64,000 nucleotides of DNA from Polymorphospora lycopeni (GTDB taxonomy: Bacteria > Actinomycetota > Actinomycetes > Mycobacteriales > Micromonosporaceae). This document shows positions 48,949 to 57,593 of the stretch, one piece after another; positions within the stretch are counted from its first letter, which is position 1, and each line of letters starts with the position of its first letter. Both the position numbers and the translations under genes were made by a program. The stretch covers positions 1 through 64,000 of the forward strand of contig NZ_JBCGDC010000029.1 of NCBI RefSeq assembly GCF_042237075.1. The letters run 5' to 3'. The notes beneath the pieces are model-generated. The model was not told the DNA's origin and did no database searches. It was given only the letters and a program-made list of their open reading frames with translations.

Positions 48949-49117
48949 AATGGCAGCGTAGGACCTTGCGTTGGCACCATCTGGCAAAAGAGGCGTGGAG
49001 TGAATGAGGCATTCATCCTTACTCACTCCGGTTTTGCACCTTGCCCGACAGGCGGTGTCACCACGTAGGGTAGTGGTATCACAACTCAGAGGACCTTTTG
49101 CCGGAGGTCGAGAAGAG

Positions 49118-49882
49118 ATGACTGTCTTTCCTGCGCGTTCGGGTGCACCAGTCCAGCGAGCCGTTCCTCGCCAGCGGGCTCTGCCCACCAATAGCGAGAA
49201 GTCGCCACCCTCGTCGCCGGGAGGGCTGGCCGCCGTCCGCCCCACCGCACTCGAATGGGCCCGCCGCCGCCGTGCCGAGCGGGACGCCCGTCGCGTCGAA
49301 GCCGCCGGCGCCCGCGCGCTGAACCGGCTGGACCACCTCGGGCCGTCGTGGCACGTGGTGGACTGGCCGCGGACCGACTCCCCCGAGACCCAGATCTTCG
49401 ACACCGGCCGCGCCGGCGACGACCGGGCGGGCTTCCTCGCGATCGGCCCGAGCGGGCTGTTCGCGGTCACCATCGCCGATCACGGCCGCTCCCGGGTGAT
49501 GGTCGCGGGCGACGTGGTGCAGATCAACGGCAAGCGACCGACCTACGTCGGCCAGGCCCGCCGGGACGCGAAGCGGGCCAGCAAGGCCATGTCCGCCGCG
49601 ACCGGGCACACCATCCCGGTCACCCCGGTGCTGACCTTCGTCGGCTCCGGCGTCATCAGCGTCTACGGCCTGCCGAAGGACTGCCTGGTGGCCACCCACC
49701 GCGAACTCGACCGCCTGCTGGTCGCCGGCGGCAGCCGGATCAGCGCGACGACGGCCGAGAAGCTCTCCGCGGTCGCCCGACACCCATCGACCTGGTTGAA
49801 CGCGCCCTACCGTTCCGCCGCCGACTACCGGTGGTACGAGGACGGCCGAACGGCCGCTGACAAGAGCGCGGCGCGCCGGTAA
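49118..49882 (+). CDS. NERD-like nuclease-related domain protein
   Basis: A 254-residue protein. After a disordered, basic Pro/Arg-rich N-terminus, residues about 75-190 resemble the NERD fold: GPSWHVVDWPRTDSPETQIF, then FLAIGPSGLFAVTIADHG (a PG-type nuclease-like core) and VGQARRDAKRASKAMS. NERD domains are usually linked to nucleic-acid processing or membrane-bound defence proteins. No further domain is visible. ATG 49118 follows GGAGG and GAGAAGAG. It is divergent from arginine deiminase. Confidence 0.7.
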   Translation: MTVFPARSGAPVQRAVPRQRALPTNSEKSPPSSPGGLAAVRPTALEWARRRRAERDARRVEAAGARALNRLDHLGPSWHVVDWPRTDSPETQIFDTGRAGDDRAGFLAIGPSGLFAVTIADHGRSRVMVAGDVVQINGKRPTYVGQARRDAKRASKAMSAATGHTIPVTPVLTFVGSGVISVYGLPKDCLVATHRELDRLLVAGGSRISATTAEKLSAVARHPSTWLNAPYRSAADYRWYEDGRTAADKSAARR

Positions 49883-50038
49883 CGTCTGCTCCCAACACCA
49901 CCCGCGCCCATCGACCACCCTCGAAGCACTGGCCTGCCCGCGGCACCAAGGTGCCCTCCCCCGCTGCGGTCGCTCCGGGCAGGCACGGGTCGGCGGGAGT
50001 GTGGCGATCGACTAACGTTGCGGGTCGGTTGACTCCGC

Positions 50039-50061
50039 GGATCCGCCCCGACGGCGGATCC
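50039..50061. promoter_or_regulatory. Palindromic hairpin upstream of PAS-like gene
   Basis: A perfect 9-bp stem GGATCCGCC (50039-50047)/GGCGGATCC (50053-50061) with a 5-nt loop, 35 bp before the GTG at 50097. It could be an operator or a leader hairpin. Upstream, 49930-49979 holds nested inverted repeats (GGCACC/GGTGCC, CCTGCCC/GGGCAGG) that may terminate the preceding gene. Confidence 0.55.
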
Positions 50062-50096
50062 GGCGAGGTGATCCGGCAAGGTGCATGGGAGGCGCG

Positions 50097-50558
50097 GTGG
50101 CACACGTCGAGCTTGAGCTGACCGAGGCGTTGGCGCCATCCAGTCGCACACCGGCGGAGCCGGCGGTCGGCGACAGCCTGCAACTCTGGTTGGCGACGGT
50201 GTCACACGCGGCGGAGCCCTGCCTGGTCATCGACCGGCAGACCACCATCACCGCCGTCTCCAGTTCGTGCTGTGATCTGCTCGGGCTGGGCACGCCCGCC
50301 GAGACGGTCGGGCTCGCGCTGCTCGACGGCAAGCTGCGGCTGGTCGACTTCACCGCGGCCCGGGGCGAACTGACCGAGACCGAGATCGACAAGATTCCCC
50401 CGCTGCTCGCGCTGACGTCCGGCCGGCTGGCCCGGGGCCTGCTGCGCGTGCAGTCCGACAGCTCCGCCGAAAACGTCGCCACCGTCGACGCGATCGCCAC
50501 CCCGTTGTCGGTCGACGGGACGGTCGCCGGCTCGCTCACCTTCTTCTCGCCGGTCTGA
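50097..50558 (+). CDS. PAS-like domain protein
   Basis: A 153-residue protein whose central segment resembles a PAS fold: PCLVIDRQTTITAVSSSCCDLLG, then LLDGKLRLVDFTAARGELTE and a C-terminal strand VDGTVAGSLTFFSPV. A Cys-Cys pair lies in SSCCDLLG. No output domain is attached, so it may sense and signal through a partner. GTG 50097 is chosen because GGGAGG sits five bases upstream; an ATG at 50085 is the alternative. The function is not established. Confidence 0.62.
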   Translation: MAHVELELTEALAPSSRTPAEPAVGDSLQLWLATVSHAAEPCLVIDRQTTITAVSSSCCDLLGLGTPAETVGLALLDGKLRLVDFTAARGELTETEIDKIPPLLALTSGRLARGLLRVQSDSSAENVATVDAIATPLSVDGTVAGSLTFFSPV

Positions 50559-50656
50559 CCGGTGCCCACCCCGCGGGCGCCGGGCCCGGTGAGTGTGGCG
50601 ATCAACGCATCGCCACACGGTTGGGAGCGGGCCCGGTGAACCGTAGTGTTCCCACC

Positions 50657-51043
50657 ATGCTGGACCTCGACCTGCTGCCGGACGAATACGCGGTGTGTCG
50701 ACTGCCGGCCGGCTCCCCGCTGCCCGCCAATCTGGTCGGCGGCCCGGACGGCGGCGTCGTCTCGGTGACCTGGACCGCCGACGAGGTCTCCATCATCTGC
50801 CGGTCCGACCTGGTGCCGGTCGAGGCGACCGCCGAAACCCCGTGGCGTTGCTTCCGGGTCGTCGGCCCGCTCGACCTCGCGCTGACCGGCATCCTCGCCT
50901 CCCTGGTCACCCCGCTGGCCGACGCCCGGGTCAACATCCTCGCCTTCTCGACGTACGACACCGACTACCTGCTGGTGCCGTCCGTACGGCTCACCGAGGC
51001 GCTGGCCACGCTCACCCACACCGGCCACCGGATCACAACCTGA
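50657..51043 (+). CDS. ACT domain-containing protein
   Basis: A 128-residue protein of the CASTOR/ACT_7 type: LDLLPDEYAVCRLPAGSPLP, VSVTWTADEVSIICRSDLVP, WRCFRVVGPLDLALTGILASL and a final ACT-like stretch ARVNILAFSTYDTDYLLVPS. ACT domains bind small ligands, often amino acids. The ATG at 50657 is preceded by TAGTGT at 50644-50649 with seven bases between, a leaderless-type arrangement. It lies near pheA, which also has an ACT domain, but the two are separately transcribed. Confidence 0.85.
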   Translation: MLDLDLLPDEYAVCRLPAGSPLPANLVGGPDGGVVSVTWTADEVSIICRSDLVPVEATAETPWRCFRVVGPLDLALTGILASLVTPLADARVNILAFSTYDTDYLLVPSVRLTEALATLTHTGHRITT

Positions 51044-51120
51044 TCTTCCCGGCGCGAGCACGCACCGCCTACCATGGGGCTCCACCCTGCCCCCGCCACC
51101 ACATACAATGACGTTCACCT

Positions 51121-51696
51121 ATGCCAAGGAACCGGTCCGTGCCCCGCGTGCCGCGCCTCGCCGCCGCTTCAGCCTGCGTGCTGGCCGGCGCCGTGCTGCT
51201 GGCTGGCTGCGGCACACCGCCGGAGCTGCGGCCCCGGCCGGGCGTACCGGTGCCGTCCGCGAGCGGTTCCAGCGGTCCGAGCGGCCGGCCGGGTGCCGAC
51301 GCAGGCCGACCGCCGACCGAGTCGACCACCCGCCCCACTCCCGGAATCACCCCCGTGCCCGGCGGCACCCCGTCGCCGAGCTACGGCGGATACGTGGCGG
51401 TGAGCTGTGCCGGCAACCCGTCCGGCGCCCAGGTGACCGACCTGCTGCGCCGGTCCCCCGGACTGCTGCGCTCCGACGCCACCGTACGGGTGGTGCGTGA
51501 ACCCGTGTGCGCCGACACCTGGCAGTACACGGTGGTGGAGGTGAACGTCCCGGGCCGGGGCAGCTCGGCGATGCAGGTCGTCTCCACCGGGCGGGCGGCC
51601 AGCCTGATCCTGGTCACGGCCGGCAGCAACGTCTGCAACGCCCGGATCCGGGCGACCGCGCCGGCCGGGATCCGCACCCTGGCCTGCGACGCGTGA
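51121..51696 (+). CDS. Putative lipoprotein
   Basis: A 191-residue exported protein. The signal peptide ends in lipobox LLAGC with the acylated Cys30. A Pro/Ser/Gly-rich linker (31-95) leads to a small domain with three cysteines (VSCAGNPSG, EPVCADTWQYTVVEV, SNVCNARI), plus a CDA C-terminus that may form a disulfide. No family is recognised. A TACAAT element at 51104-51109 lies eleven bases before the ATG. It probably sits on the outer face of the membrane. Confidence 0.75.
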   Translation: MPRNRSVPRVPRLAAASACVLAGAVLLAGCGTPPELRPRPGVPVPSASGSSGPSGRPGADAGRPPTESTTRPTPGITPVPGGTPSPSYGGYVAVSCAGNPSGAQVTDLLRRSPGLLRSDATVRVVREPVCADTWQYTVVEVNVPGRGSSAMQVVSTGRAASLILVTAGSNVCNARIRATAPAGIRTLACDA

Positions 51697-51717
51697 CTGT
51701 CGCCACCGAGGGGTGCG

Positions 51718-51723
51718 TAGGCT
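51718..51723 (+). promoter_or_regulatory. Leaderless-type -10 element of pheA
   Basis: TAGGCT with six bases to the ATG at 51730, the same geometry as at 38691. No ribosome site is visible. Confidence 0.6.
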
Positions 51724-51729
51724 GGGCCC

Positions 51730-52686
51730 ATGCCGGGAACACCACCGACCCGTTTCGTCTACCTGGGCCCGCAGGGCACCTTCGCCGAGCAGGCCCTCCG
51801 CACCATCCCGGCCGCCGAGCGCGGTGACCGTACGCCGGCCCGCAGCGTGCCCGAGGCGCTCGACGCCGTACGCGCCGGGGACGCCGACGCGGCGCTCGTG
51901 CCGCTGGAGAACTCCATCGGCGGCGCCGTCGGCGTGACGTTCGACGAACTCACCGGCGGCACCCCGTTGATGATCACCCGCGAGGTGGTGCTGCCGGTCG
52001 AGTTCGTCCTGGCCGCGCGGACGGGCGTGCACCTCGACGGGGTACGCGCCGTCGCCGCGCACCCGCAGGCGTCGACGCAGTGCCGGGGCTGGCTGCACGA
52101 CCACCTGCCCGACGCGCAGGTCGTCGACGTGCTGTCGAACGGGGCCGCCGCCGCGGCTGCCGCCGACGGCTCCTACGACGCGGCGATCTGCGCGCCGATC
52201 GGAGCCGCCGGGCACCGGCTGGTCGTGCTCGCCGACAAGATCGCCGACCACAGCGACGCGGTGACCCGGTTCGTGCTCGTCTCCCGGCCCGGCCCGCCAC
52301 CGCCGCCGACCGGCGACGACGTGACCTCACTGGCCGTCTACATCGCCCACGACCGGGTGGGCGCGCTGCTCGCGGTGCTGATGGAACTGGCCGTACGCGG
52401 GGTCAACCTGACCCGGATCGAATCCCGGCCGACCGGTGAGGCCCTCGGCCGCTACGCGTTCTTCCTCGACTGCACCGGACACGTCGCCGAGGACCGGTTC
52501 GGCGAGGCGTTGCAGGGACTGCGCCGGATCTGCGCCGAGGTTCGCTTCCTCGGGTCGTACCCCCGGCACCGCTTTCCGACGACTACGGACGAGCGGCCGG
52601 TCCCGGCGCCGGCCGGTCAGTCCGACACCGACTATGCCGACGCCGCGGCCTGGCTCGCCCGACTGCGGTCGGGCGAGCTGACCTGA
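51730..52686 (+). CDS. pheA: Prephenate dehydratase
   Basis: A 318-residue single-function prephenate dehydratase. The catalytic domain has RFVYLGPQGTFAEQALRTI at its start and the TRF motif (DAVTRFVLVSRPG). The C-terminal ACT domain carries the phenylalanine-binding ESRP (LTRIESRPTGE), so feedback inhibition by phenylalanine is expected. It makes phenylpyruvate in phenylalanine synthesis. The gene is transcribed alone ahead of a convergent AIM24 gene. A leaderless promoter is likely. Confidence 0.94.
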   Translation: MPGTPPTRFVYLGPQGTFAEQALRTIPAAERGDRTPARSVPEALDAVRAGDADAALVPLENSIGGAVGVTFDELTGGTPLMITREVVLPVEFVLAARTGVHLDGVRAVAAHPQASTQCRGWLHDHLPDAQVVDVLSNGAAAAAAADGSYDAAICAPIGAAGHRLVVLADKIADHSDAVTRFVLVSRPGPPPPPTGDDVTSLAVYIAHDRVGALLAVLMELAVRGVNLTRIESRPTGEALGRYAFFLDCTGHVAEDRFGEALQGLRRICAEVRFLGSYPRHRFPTTTDERPVPAPAGQSDTDYADAAAWLARLRSGELT

Positions 52687-52711
52687 ACCACGGCGGCGGA
52701 AGGGGCGCCCG

Positions 52712-53428
52712 TCAGCCGAAGATGCCGCTGCCGGACTGCTGGCCGGCACCCCGGACCGGCGCCTCCTCCGACGGCTGCACGATCACGAAGCCCTGACCGG
52801 CGAAGCTCATCGTGAACGCCTCACCGGTGGTGCGGCCGATCAGGTTGCCGCCGAGGCCGGTCTGGTCGGCCCGGTGGAAGCCGGTCTGGAGGCTCGCCGA
52901 CCAGCAGACCGCCGCCTGCGGGTCGACGAACGTGGGCTGGTTGGGGGCGACGTTGAGCACCAGCGGGGTGCCCTTGGTGGTCACCGCGATCCGGCCGTGT
53001 CCGGTGAAGACGCAGTTGAACAGCCCGGCGGAGGAGAGCATCCCCATGCCGCTGACCATCTTGATGTCGTACGACAGGGTCGAGTCGAAGGCGAGCACGC
53101 TGGAACCGTTGATCGACAAGGCGTCGCCGGGCTCGAGGTCGATCAGGTGGATGTCCGACGCCAGGTCGGCGAGGTAGACCTCGCCACGCCCGGTCAGCTT
53201 CATCAGCGGCACACCCTCGCCGGTGAGCTTCTGCTTGAAGAACTTGGCGACGCCACCGGATCCGAGGGCCTTGAACTCGACCTGCCCCTGGTAGGCGACC
53301 ATCGCGCCGGTGCGGGCCATCACCTCGCCGTTCAGCGACACCTTGAGCATCTTGTGGTTCTGCAGGCTCATGCCGGGCTGGCCCGACGCCTTTTCCAGGT
53401 TTTCCGCGGAGAACAGCGCGCTGCGCAT
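52712..53428 (-). CDS. AIM24 family protein
   Basis: A 238-residue protein of the AIM24 (TIGR00266) family, an all-beta fold of repeated short strands. Visible blocks are MLKVSLNGEVMARTGAMVAY, GLFNCVFTGHGRIAVTTKGT and TFVDPQAAVCWSASL. No signal peptide or membrane helix is present. Family members are found in many bacteria with uncertain function. ATG 53428 lies upstream of AGGAGGAAC on the minus strand. It is convergent with pheA. Confidence 0.9.
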   Translation of the reverse strand: MRSALFSAENLEKASGQPGMSLQNHKMLKVSLNGEVMARTGAMVAYQGQVEFKALGSGGVAKFFKQKLTGEGVPLMKLTGRGEVYLADLASDIHLIDLEPGDALSINGSSVLAFDSTLSYDIKMVSGMGMLSSAGLFNCVFTGHGRIAVTTKGTPLVLNVAPNQPTFVDPQAAVCWSASLQTGFHRADQTGLGGNLIGRTTGEAFTMSFAGQGFVIVQPSEEAPVRGAGQQSGSGIFG

Positions 53429-53503
53429 GAGGGTTCCTCCTGGTCAGGGATTTCTGCGCCGAGCCTAGGCAGCGCTGGCAAGCACCGGCTCGGCGGGGGC
53501 GGC

Positions 53504-53857
53504 TCAGCCCCAGCCGAGTTCGTGCAGCCGATCGTCGTCGATGCCGAAGTGGTGGGCGATCTCGTGTACGACGGTCACCGCGACCTCTTCGACGACGTCG
53601 TCGTCGTTGTCGCAGATCCGCAGGATGGGGTTGCGGTAGATGGTGATCCGGTCCGGCAGTACGCCGCCGTAGTCCCAGCCGCGGGTGGTCAGCGCGTGGC
53701 CCTCGTACAGCCCCAGCAGCTCGGGCTCACCCGGCGGCGTGTCGTCCTCGACGAGGATGACGACGTTGTTCATCAGACCGAGCAGTTCCTCGGGCACTTC
53801 GTCGAGGGCTTCGGCAACCAGTTCCTCGAAACGCTCGCGGTTCATCTCGACCGGCAC
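53504..53857 (-). CDS. Zincin-like metallopeptidase family protein
   Basis: A 117-residue minimal zincin. The zinc motif is HEIAHHFGIDD (HExxH plus a downstream Asp), characteristic of the small bacterial metallopeptidase-like family (DUF1025/PF06262). An acidic LVEDDTPPGEPELLGLYEG segment precedes it. The GTG at 53857 is chosen because CAGAAT lies six bases upstream as a leaderless -10; ATG 53845 is an alternative. Proteolytic activity has not been shown for most members. It is probably cytosolic. Confidence 0.9.
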   Translation of the reverse strand: MPVEMNRERFEELVAEALDEVPEELLGLMNNVVILVEDDTPPGEPELLGLYEGHALTTRGWDYGGVLPDRITIYRNPILRICDNDDDVVEEVAVTVVHEIAHHFGIDDDRLHELGWG

Positions 53858-53934
53858 GAACCCATTCTGCCCGGCCGGCCACGGCCGTGTGCTCCCGGTG
53901 ATCAGGTAGCCGCCCCGACCACCGGGAGAGCCGG

Positions 53935-54363
53935 TCAGGAAAGACGCGCGGACAGGGTGATCTCGGCGCCCGGCGAGAGCAGGCGGGAGATCGGGCAGTT
54001 GGCCTTCGCCGCCTCGGCCAGCTTGGCGAACTCGGCCTCGTCGATTCCCGGCACGTCGCCGACCGTCTCCAGGTCGATGCGGGTGACGGTCATCCCGGCC
54101 TCGGTCTTGTCGAAGTGGACCTTCGCGGTGGTCTCCACCGAGGTCGGGGTGTGCCCGGCGTCGGCCAGCCCCTTGGAGAAGGCCATCGAGAAGCAGCCGG
54201 CGTGCGCGGCGCCGATCAGCTCCTCGGGGTTGGTGCCCTCTCCCTCCTCGAAGCGGGATTTGAAAGAATAGTTCCCTTCGTAGCCGCCCTTACCAGTGCG
54301 GATGGTTCCGGAACCTTCGGTGAGATTCCCCTGCCAGCGGGCGGCTGCGGTGCGAATAGGCAT
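53935..54363 (-). CDS. osmC: OsmC family peroxiredoxin-like protein
   Basis: A 142-residue OsmC/Ohr-family protein, nearer OsmC because of FKSRFEEGEGTNPEELIGAA. The two redox cysteines are in AHAGCFSMAFSKGL and KANCPISRLLSPG. It reduces organic hydroperoxides with thiols. The ATG at 54363 has no strong ribosome site. Start codons here are near the divergent membrane protein gene at 54442. Oxidant-inducible control is expected for the family, but no operator was identified. Confidence 0.92.
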   Translation of the reverse strand: MPIRTAAARWQGNLTEGSGTIRTGKGGYEGNYSFKSRFEEGEGTNPEELIGAAHAGCFSMAFSKGLADAGHTPTSVETTAKVHFDKTEAGMTVTRIDLETVGDVPGIDEAEFAKLAEAAKANCPISRLLSPGAEITLSARLS

Positions 54364-54441
54364 GAAGACGACGCTAGCCCAAACGATCCGGTGATGCGAC
54401 GATGCGGACGAAGCACCGCGCCGACGCGGGAAGGCGAACGC

Positions 54442-55245
54442 ATGTCCCAGGATCCCCCGACGCCGCCCGCCGACGGTCACCCCGCAGTCGCGCAGTGGGG
54501 AGACGACGAACCGGCCGGCGGTAGCCGGGCCGGCCGACTGCTCGCCGCCGTCGGGCGGGACCGCCGGCTCGCCCCCGTCGTCGGCGGGTTGAGCCTGCTG
54601 GCCGTCTTCGCCTCGTTCGCCGGCGAATGGGTGATCGCCACCCTGGACATCGGCGGGATCGGCAGCGAACCCCTGGTTCTCACCGCCGGACTGGTCCGGA
54701 TGGACGCGATCGGAGCCGGATACCTGCTGGGTGTCTTCGTGGTTGTCGGCTGCACCGCGCTGGCCCTCTTCGGCGACGCCGCGGTACGCCACAACGCCCG
54801 GGTCGTCGGCCTCGCCGCCGGCGGCACCACCATCGCCGTCCTGGTCGCCGCCACGACAGTGGGCGAGCAGGCCGTGGACCGCTCCTACTTCGCGCCGCAG
54901 GGCTCCATCGACGTCGACCAGGGTCGCGGGCTGGTGATGGCGTTCGTCGGCACCATCGGGCTGCTGCTCACCCTCTACCTGATCGGGCGGCTGGCACCCG
55001 CCGCCGCGCGCTTCGCCCCGGCCGGGCAGGGCCCCGGCACCGGTCCGGCCGCGACCGACCCCACCGATCCGGGCGACCCCGGCCCGGCAGAACCCGGTCC
55101 GGGCAACCCCGGCCCGGCCGGAGACTGGCCCTGGCGCCGGCCACGGCGGTCGCCCGAGCCGGCCGATCCCGACGGATCCATGATCGACGTAACGGTCACC
55201 CCGGCCGCGCCGTTCATCCGCCCGGACCGGGGCGACCCCCGCTGA
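54442..55245 (+). CDS. Four-span membrane protein with Pro-rich tail
   Basis: A 267-residue protein of unknown function. Four membrane helices lie between about 45 and 190 (VVGGLSLLAVFASFAGEWVI; GAGYLLGVFVVVGCTALALF; ARVVGLAAGGTTIAVLVAAT; GLVMAFVGTIGLLLTLYLIG), with a cytosolic C-terminal segment rich in Gly/Pro/Asp (TDPTDPGDPGPAEPGPGN). ATG 54442 is the first plausible start; the longer upstream frame overlaps osmC. No family is recognised. Confidence 0.72.
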   Translation: MSQDPPTPPADGHPAVAQWGDDEPAGGSRAGRLLAAVGRDRRLAPVVGGLSLLAVFASFAGEWVIATLDIGGIGSEPLVLTAGLVRMDAIGAGYLLGVFVVVGCTALALFGDAAVRHNARVVGLAAGGTTIAVLVAATTVGEQAVDRSYFAPQGSIDVDQGRGLVMAFVGTIGLLLTLYLIGRLAPAAARFAPAGQGPGTGPAATDPTDPGDPGPAEPGPGNPGPAGDWPWRRPRRSPEPADPDGSMIDVTVTPAAPFIRPDRGDPR

Positions 55246-55347
55246 CCGGTGCCGCCGGCGTCGACCGGCGCGGGCGTACCGGTGGGCGGGCGCCGGCGTC
55301 CACCCGCGCCACGGACATATCCCCGTGAGTACGTCGGCGGACACCGG

Positions 55348-55353
55348 TAGGCT
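55348..55353 (+). promoter_or_regulatory. Leaderless-type -10 element of serS
   Basis: TAGGCT with eight bases to the GTG at 55362. No Shine-Dalgarno sequence is present in the gap. Confidence 0.6.
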
Positions 55354-55361
55354 CAGCACCC

Positions 55362-56618
55362 GTGATTGATCTGCGCCTGCTTCGCGACGACCCCGATGCC
55401 GTACGAGCCAGCCAGCGGATTCGCGGTGAGTCCGAGTCGGCGGTCGACGAGCTGCTGCGCGCCGACGAGGAGCGCCGGGCCGCCGTGCAGCGGTTCGAGG
55501 CGCTACGCGCCGAGCAGAAGCAGCTCGGCAAGCAGATGCCGAAGGCCAGCGGTGACGAGAAGACCGCGCTGCTGGCGCGTACCAAGGAGCTTTCGGCCGA
55601 GGTGAAGGCGGCCGAGGCCGCCGCCGGCCAGGCCGAGCAGGAGCTGCGCCGGGCACACCTGGCCATCCCCAACATCGTGCAGGAGGGCGCGCCGGCGGGC
55701 GGCGAGGACGACTTCGTCGTGCTGCGTGAGGTCGGCGAGCGGCCGCAACTGGAGAATCCACGCGACCACCTCGAACTGGGCGAGGCGCTGCGCGCCATCG
55801 ACGTCGAACGCGGCGCCAAGGTGTCGGGCAGCCGGTTCTACTACCTGACCGGGGTCGGTGCGCTGCTCCAACTCGGCCTGCTCCAGCTCGCGATCGCCCA
55901 GTCGGTCGAATACGGCTTCACCCCGGCGATCCCGCCGGTGCTGGTCAAGCCGGAGTCGATGGAGGGGACCGGGTTCCTCGGCGCCCACGCCAGCGAGGTC
56001 TACCGGCTGGAGGCCGACGACCTCTTCCTGGTCGGCACCAGCGAGGTGCCGCTGGCCGCCTACCACTCGGGCGAGATCCTGTCGCTCGACGAGCCGGCGC
56101 GCTACGCCGGCTGGTCGTCGTGCTTCCGCCGCGAGGCCGGGTCGTACGGCAAGGACGTGCGCGGCATCCTGCGGGTGCACCAGTTCGACAAGGTCGAGAT
56201 GTTCTCCTACTGCCGGCCGGAGGAGGCCGCCGCCGAACACCTGCGCCTGCTGGCGTGGGAGGAGGAGATGCTGGCCAAGGTCGAGGTGCCCTACCGGGTC
56301 ATCGACGTCGCAGCGGGCGACCTGGGCAGCAGCGCGGCCCGCAAATACGACTGCGAGGCGTGGGTGCCGTCGCAGGGCCGCTACCGCGAGGTCACCTCGA
56401 CCTCGAACTGCACCACCTTCCAGGCCCGGCGGCTCAACATCCGCTACCGCGACGAGGACGGTCGCCCGCAGATGGCGGCGACGCTCAACGGCACCCTGGC
56501 CACCACCCGCTGGCTCATCCCGATCCTGGAGAACCACCAGCAGCCGGACGGCTCGGTGCGGGTCCCCAAGGCGCTCCAGCCGTACCTGGGCGGAAAGGAC
56601 GTACTGGAACCTCGGTGA
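55362..56618 (+). CDS. serS: Seryl-tRNA synthetase
   Basis: A 418-residue class II synthetase. The N-terminal coiled-coil arm (about 25-105, EERRAAVQRFEALRAEQKQL) recognises the long variable arm of tRNA-Ser. The catalytic domain has motif 2 SCFRREAGSYGKDVRGILRV and motif 3 around LNGTLATTRWLIPILENHQQ. It charges serine onto tRNAs such as the one at 2454-2540. GTG 55362 gives the usual VIDLRLLRDDPDAVR beginning; TAGGCT lies eight bases upstream. It precedes two HAD genes. Confidence 0.95.
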   Translation: MIDLRLLRDDPDAVRASQRIRGESESAVDELLRADEERRAAVQRFEALRAEQKQLGKQMPKASGDEKTALLARTKELSAEVKAAEAAAGQAEQELRRAHLAIPNIVQEGAPAGGEDDFVVLREVGERPQLENPRDHLELGEALRAIDVERGAKVSGSRFYYLTGVGALLQLGLLQLAIAQSVEYGFTPAIPPVLVKPESMEGTGFLGAHASEVYRLEADDLFLVGTSEVPLAAYHSGEILSLDEPARYAGWSSCFRREAGSYGKDVRGILRVHQFDKVEMFSYCRPEEAAAEHLRLLAWEEEMLAKVEVPYRVIDVAAGDLGSSAARKYDCEAWVPSQGRYREVTSTSNCTTFQARRLNIRYRDEDGRPQMAATLNGTLATTRWLIPILENHQQPDGSVRVPKALQPYLGGKDVLEPR

Positions 56619-56771
56619 CGTGCGCAGTTGATCCGTACTTCGCCAGGAAGTCATGGCTGCGTCGCGGAGCGCGAGGTACGGTTGCTGCCCCGCCGTCGCA
56701 GGACGGATCCGCCCCGGAGCCACGCCTGCGAAGGGCCGGTCCAGGCCCGCCCCGGCGGTGAAGGAGGAGCC

Positions 56772-57593
56772 ATGCCGCGACCTGGGCTGCCGAAGCTGAT
56801 CGCCACCGACCTCGACGGAACGCTCGTCCGCAGCGACGAGACGGTGTCCGCCTACACCCACGAGGTCCTCGACCGGGTACGCGCCGCCGGCATCCCGATC
56901 GTCGGGGCGACCGGACGCGGCCCGCGGCTGACCGAACTGACCCGCAACGACATCCGCGCCGCCGACTACCTGGTGATGGCCGGCGGCGGCCGGGTCGTCG
57001 ACCAGGTCGACCCGACCAACCCGGTCGTGCTCCGCGACGAGCGGCTCAGCGCCGCCGTGCTCACCGAACTGCTGAACGCCCTGGAAGACGCGGTCGGCCC
57101 GCTGACCGTGATGGTCGAGGCGCTCGACGGGCACGAAGAGCCGCTGTGGGGCGACTTCGACCCGTCGTGGCCCTACCCGGAGCGGTTCCAGGCCCGCAGC
57201 CGGGCGGAGTGCCTGTCCGTCGACGTGATCAAGGCGTTCGCGCGTACCGCCGACCACGACGTCGACGCCCTGCTCGACGCCGCCCGGCGGATCATCCCGG
57301 TGACCCATGCCACGGTGACCCAGGCCGGGCTGGGCTTCATCGAGATCCTGCCGCCCGGGGTCGACAAGGCCAGCGGCCTGTCGGTGGTCGCCGGGGCGCT
57401 CGGCGTCGACCCGGCCGAGGTGCTGGTCTTCGGCGACATGCCCAACGACCTGCCGATGTTCGAGTGGGCCGGCTGGGGACGGGTCGCGGTCTCCAACGCC
57501 CACCCGACCGTACGGCGGGCCGCCGACGAGATCGCGCTGCGCAACGACGACGACGGGGTGGCGGTCTACCTCGATCGACTACTGTCCCGTTGA
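56772..57593 (+). CDS. HAD-family (Cof-type) phosphatase 1
   Basis: A 273-residue HAD phosphatase of subclass IIB. Motif 1 is LIATDLDGTLVRSD (nucleophile Asp), the T/S motif is GATGRGPR, and motif 4 is LVFGDMPNDLPMFEWAG. The substrate cap lies between, about 90-195. AAGGAGG lies five bases before the ATG. It dephosphorylates a sugar phosphate or nucleotide-type substrate. The stop overlaps the start of a paralogue (TGATG), so the pair is co-translated. Confidence 0.9.
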   Translation: MPRPGLPKLIATDLDGTLVRSDETVSAYTHEVLDRVRAAGIPIVGATGRGPRLTELTRNDIRAADYLVMAGGGRVVDQVDPTNPVVLRDERLSAAVLTELLNALEDAVGPLTVMVEALDGHEEPLWGDFDPSWPYPERFQARSRAECLSVDVIKAFARTADHDVDALLDAARRIIPVTHATVTQAGLGFIEILPPGVDKASGLSVVAGALGVDPAEVLVFGDMPNDLPMFEWAGWGRVAVSNAHPTVRRAADEIALRNDDDGVAVYLDRLLSR

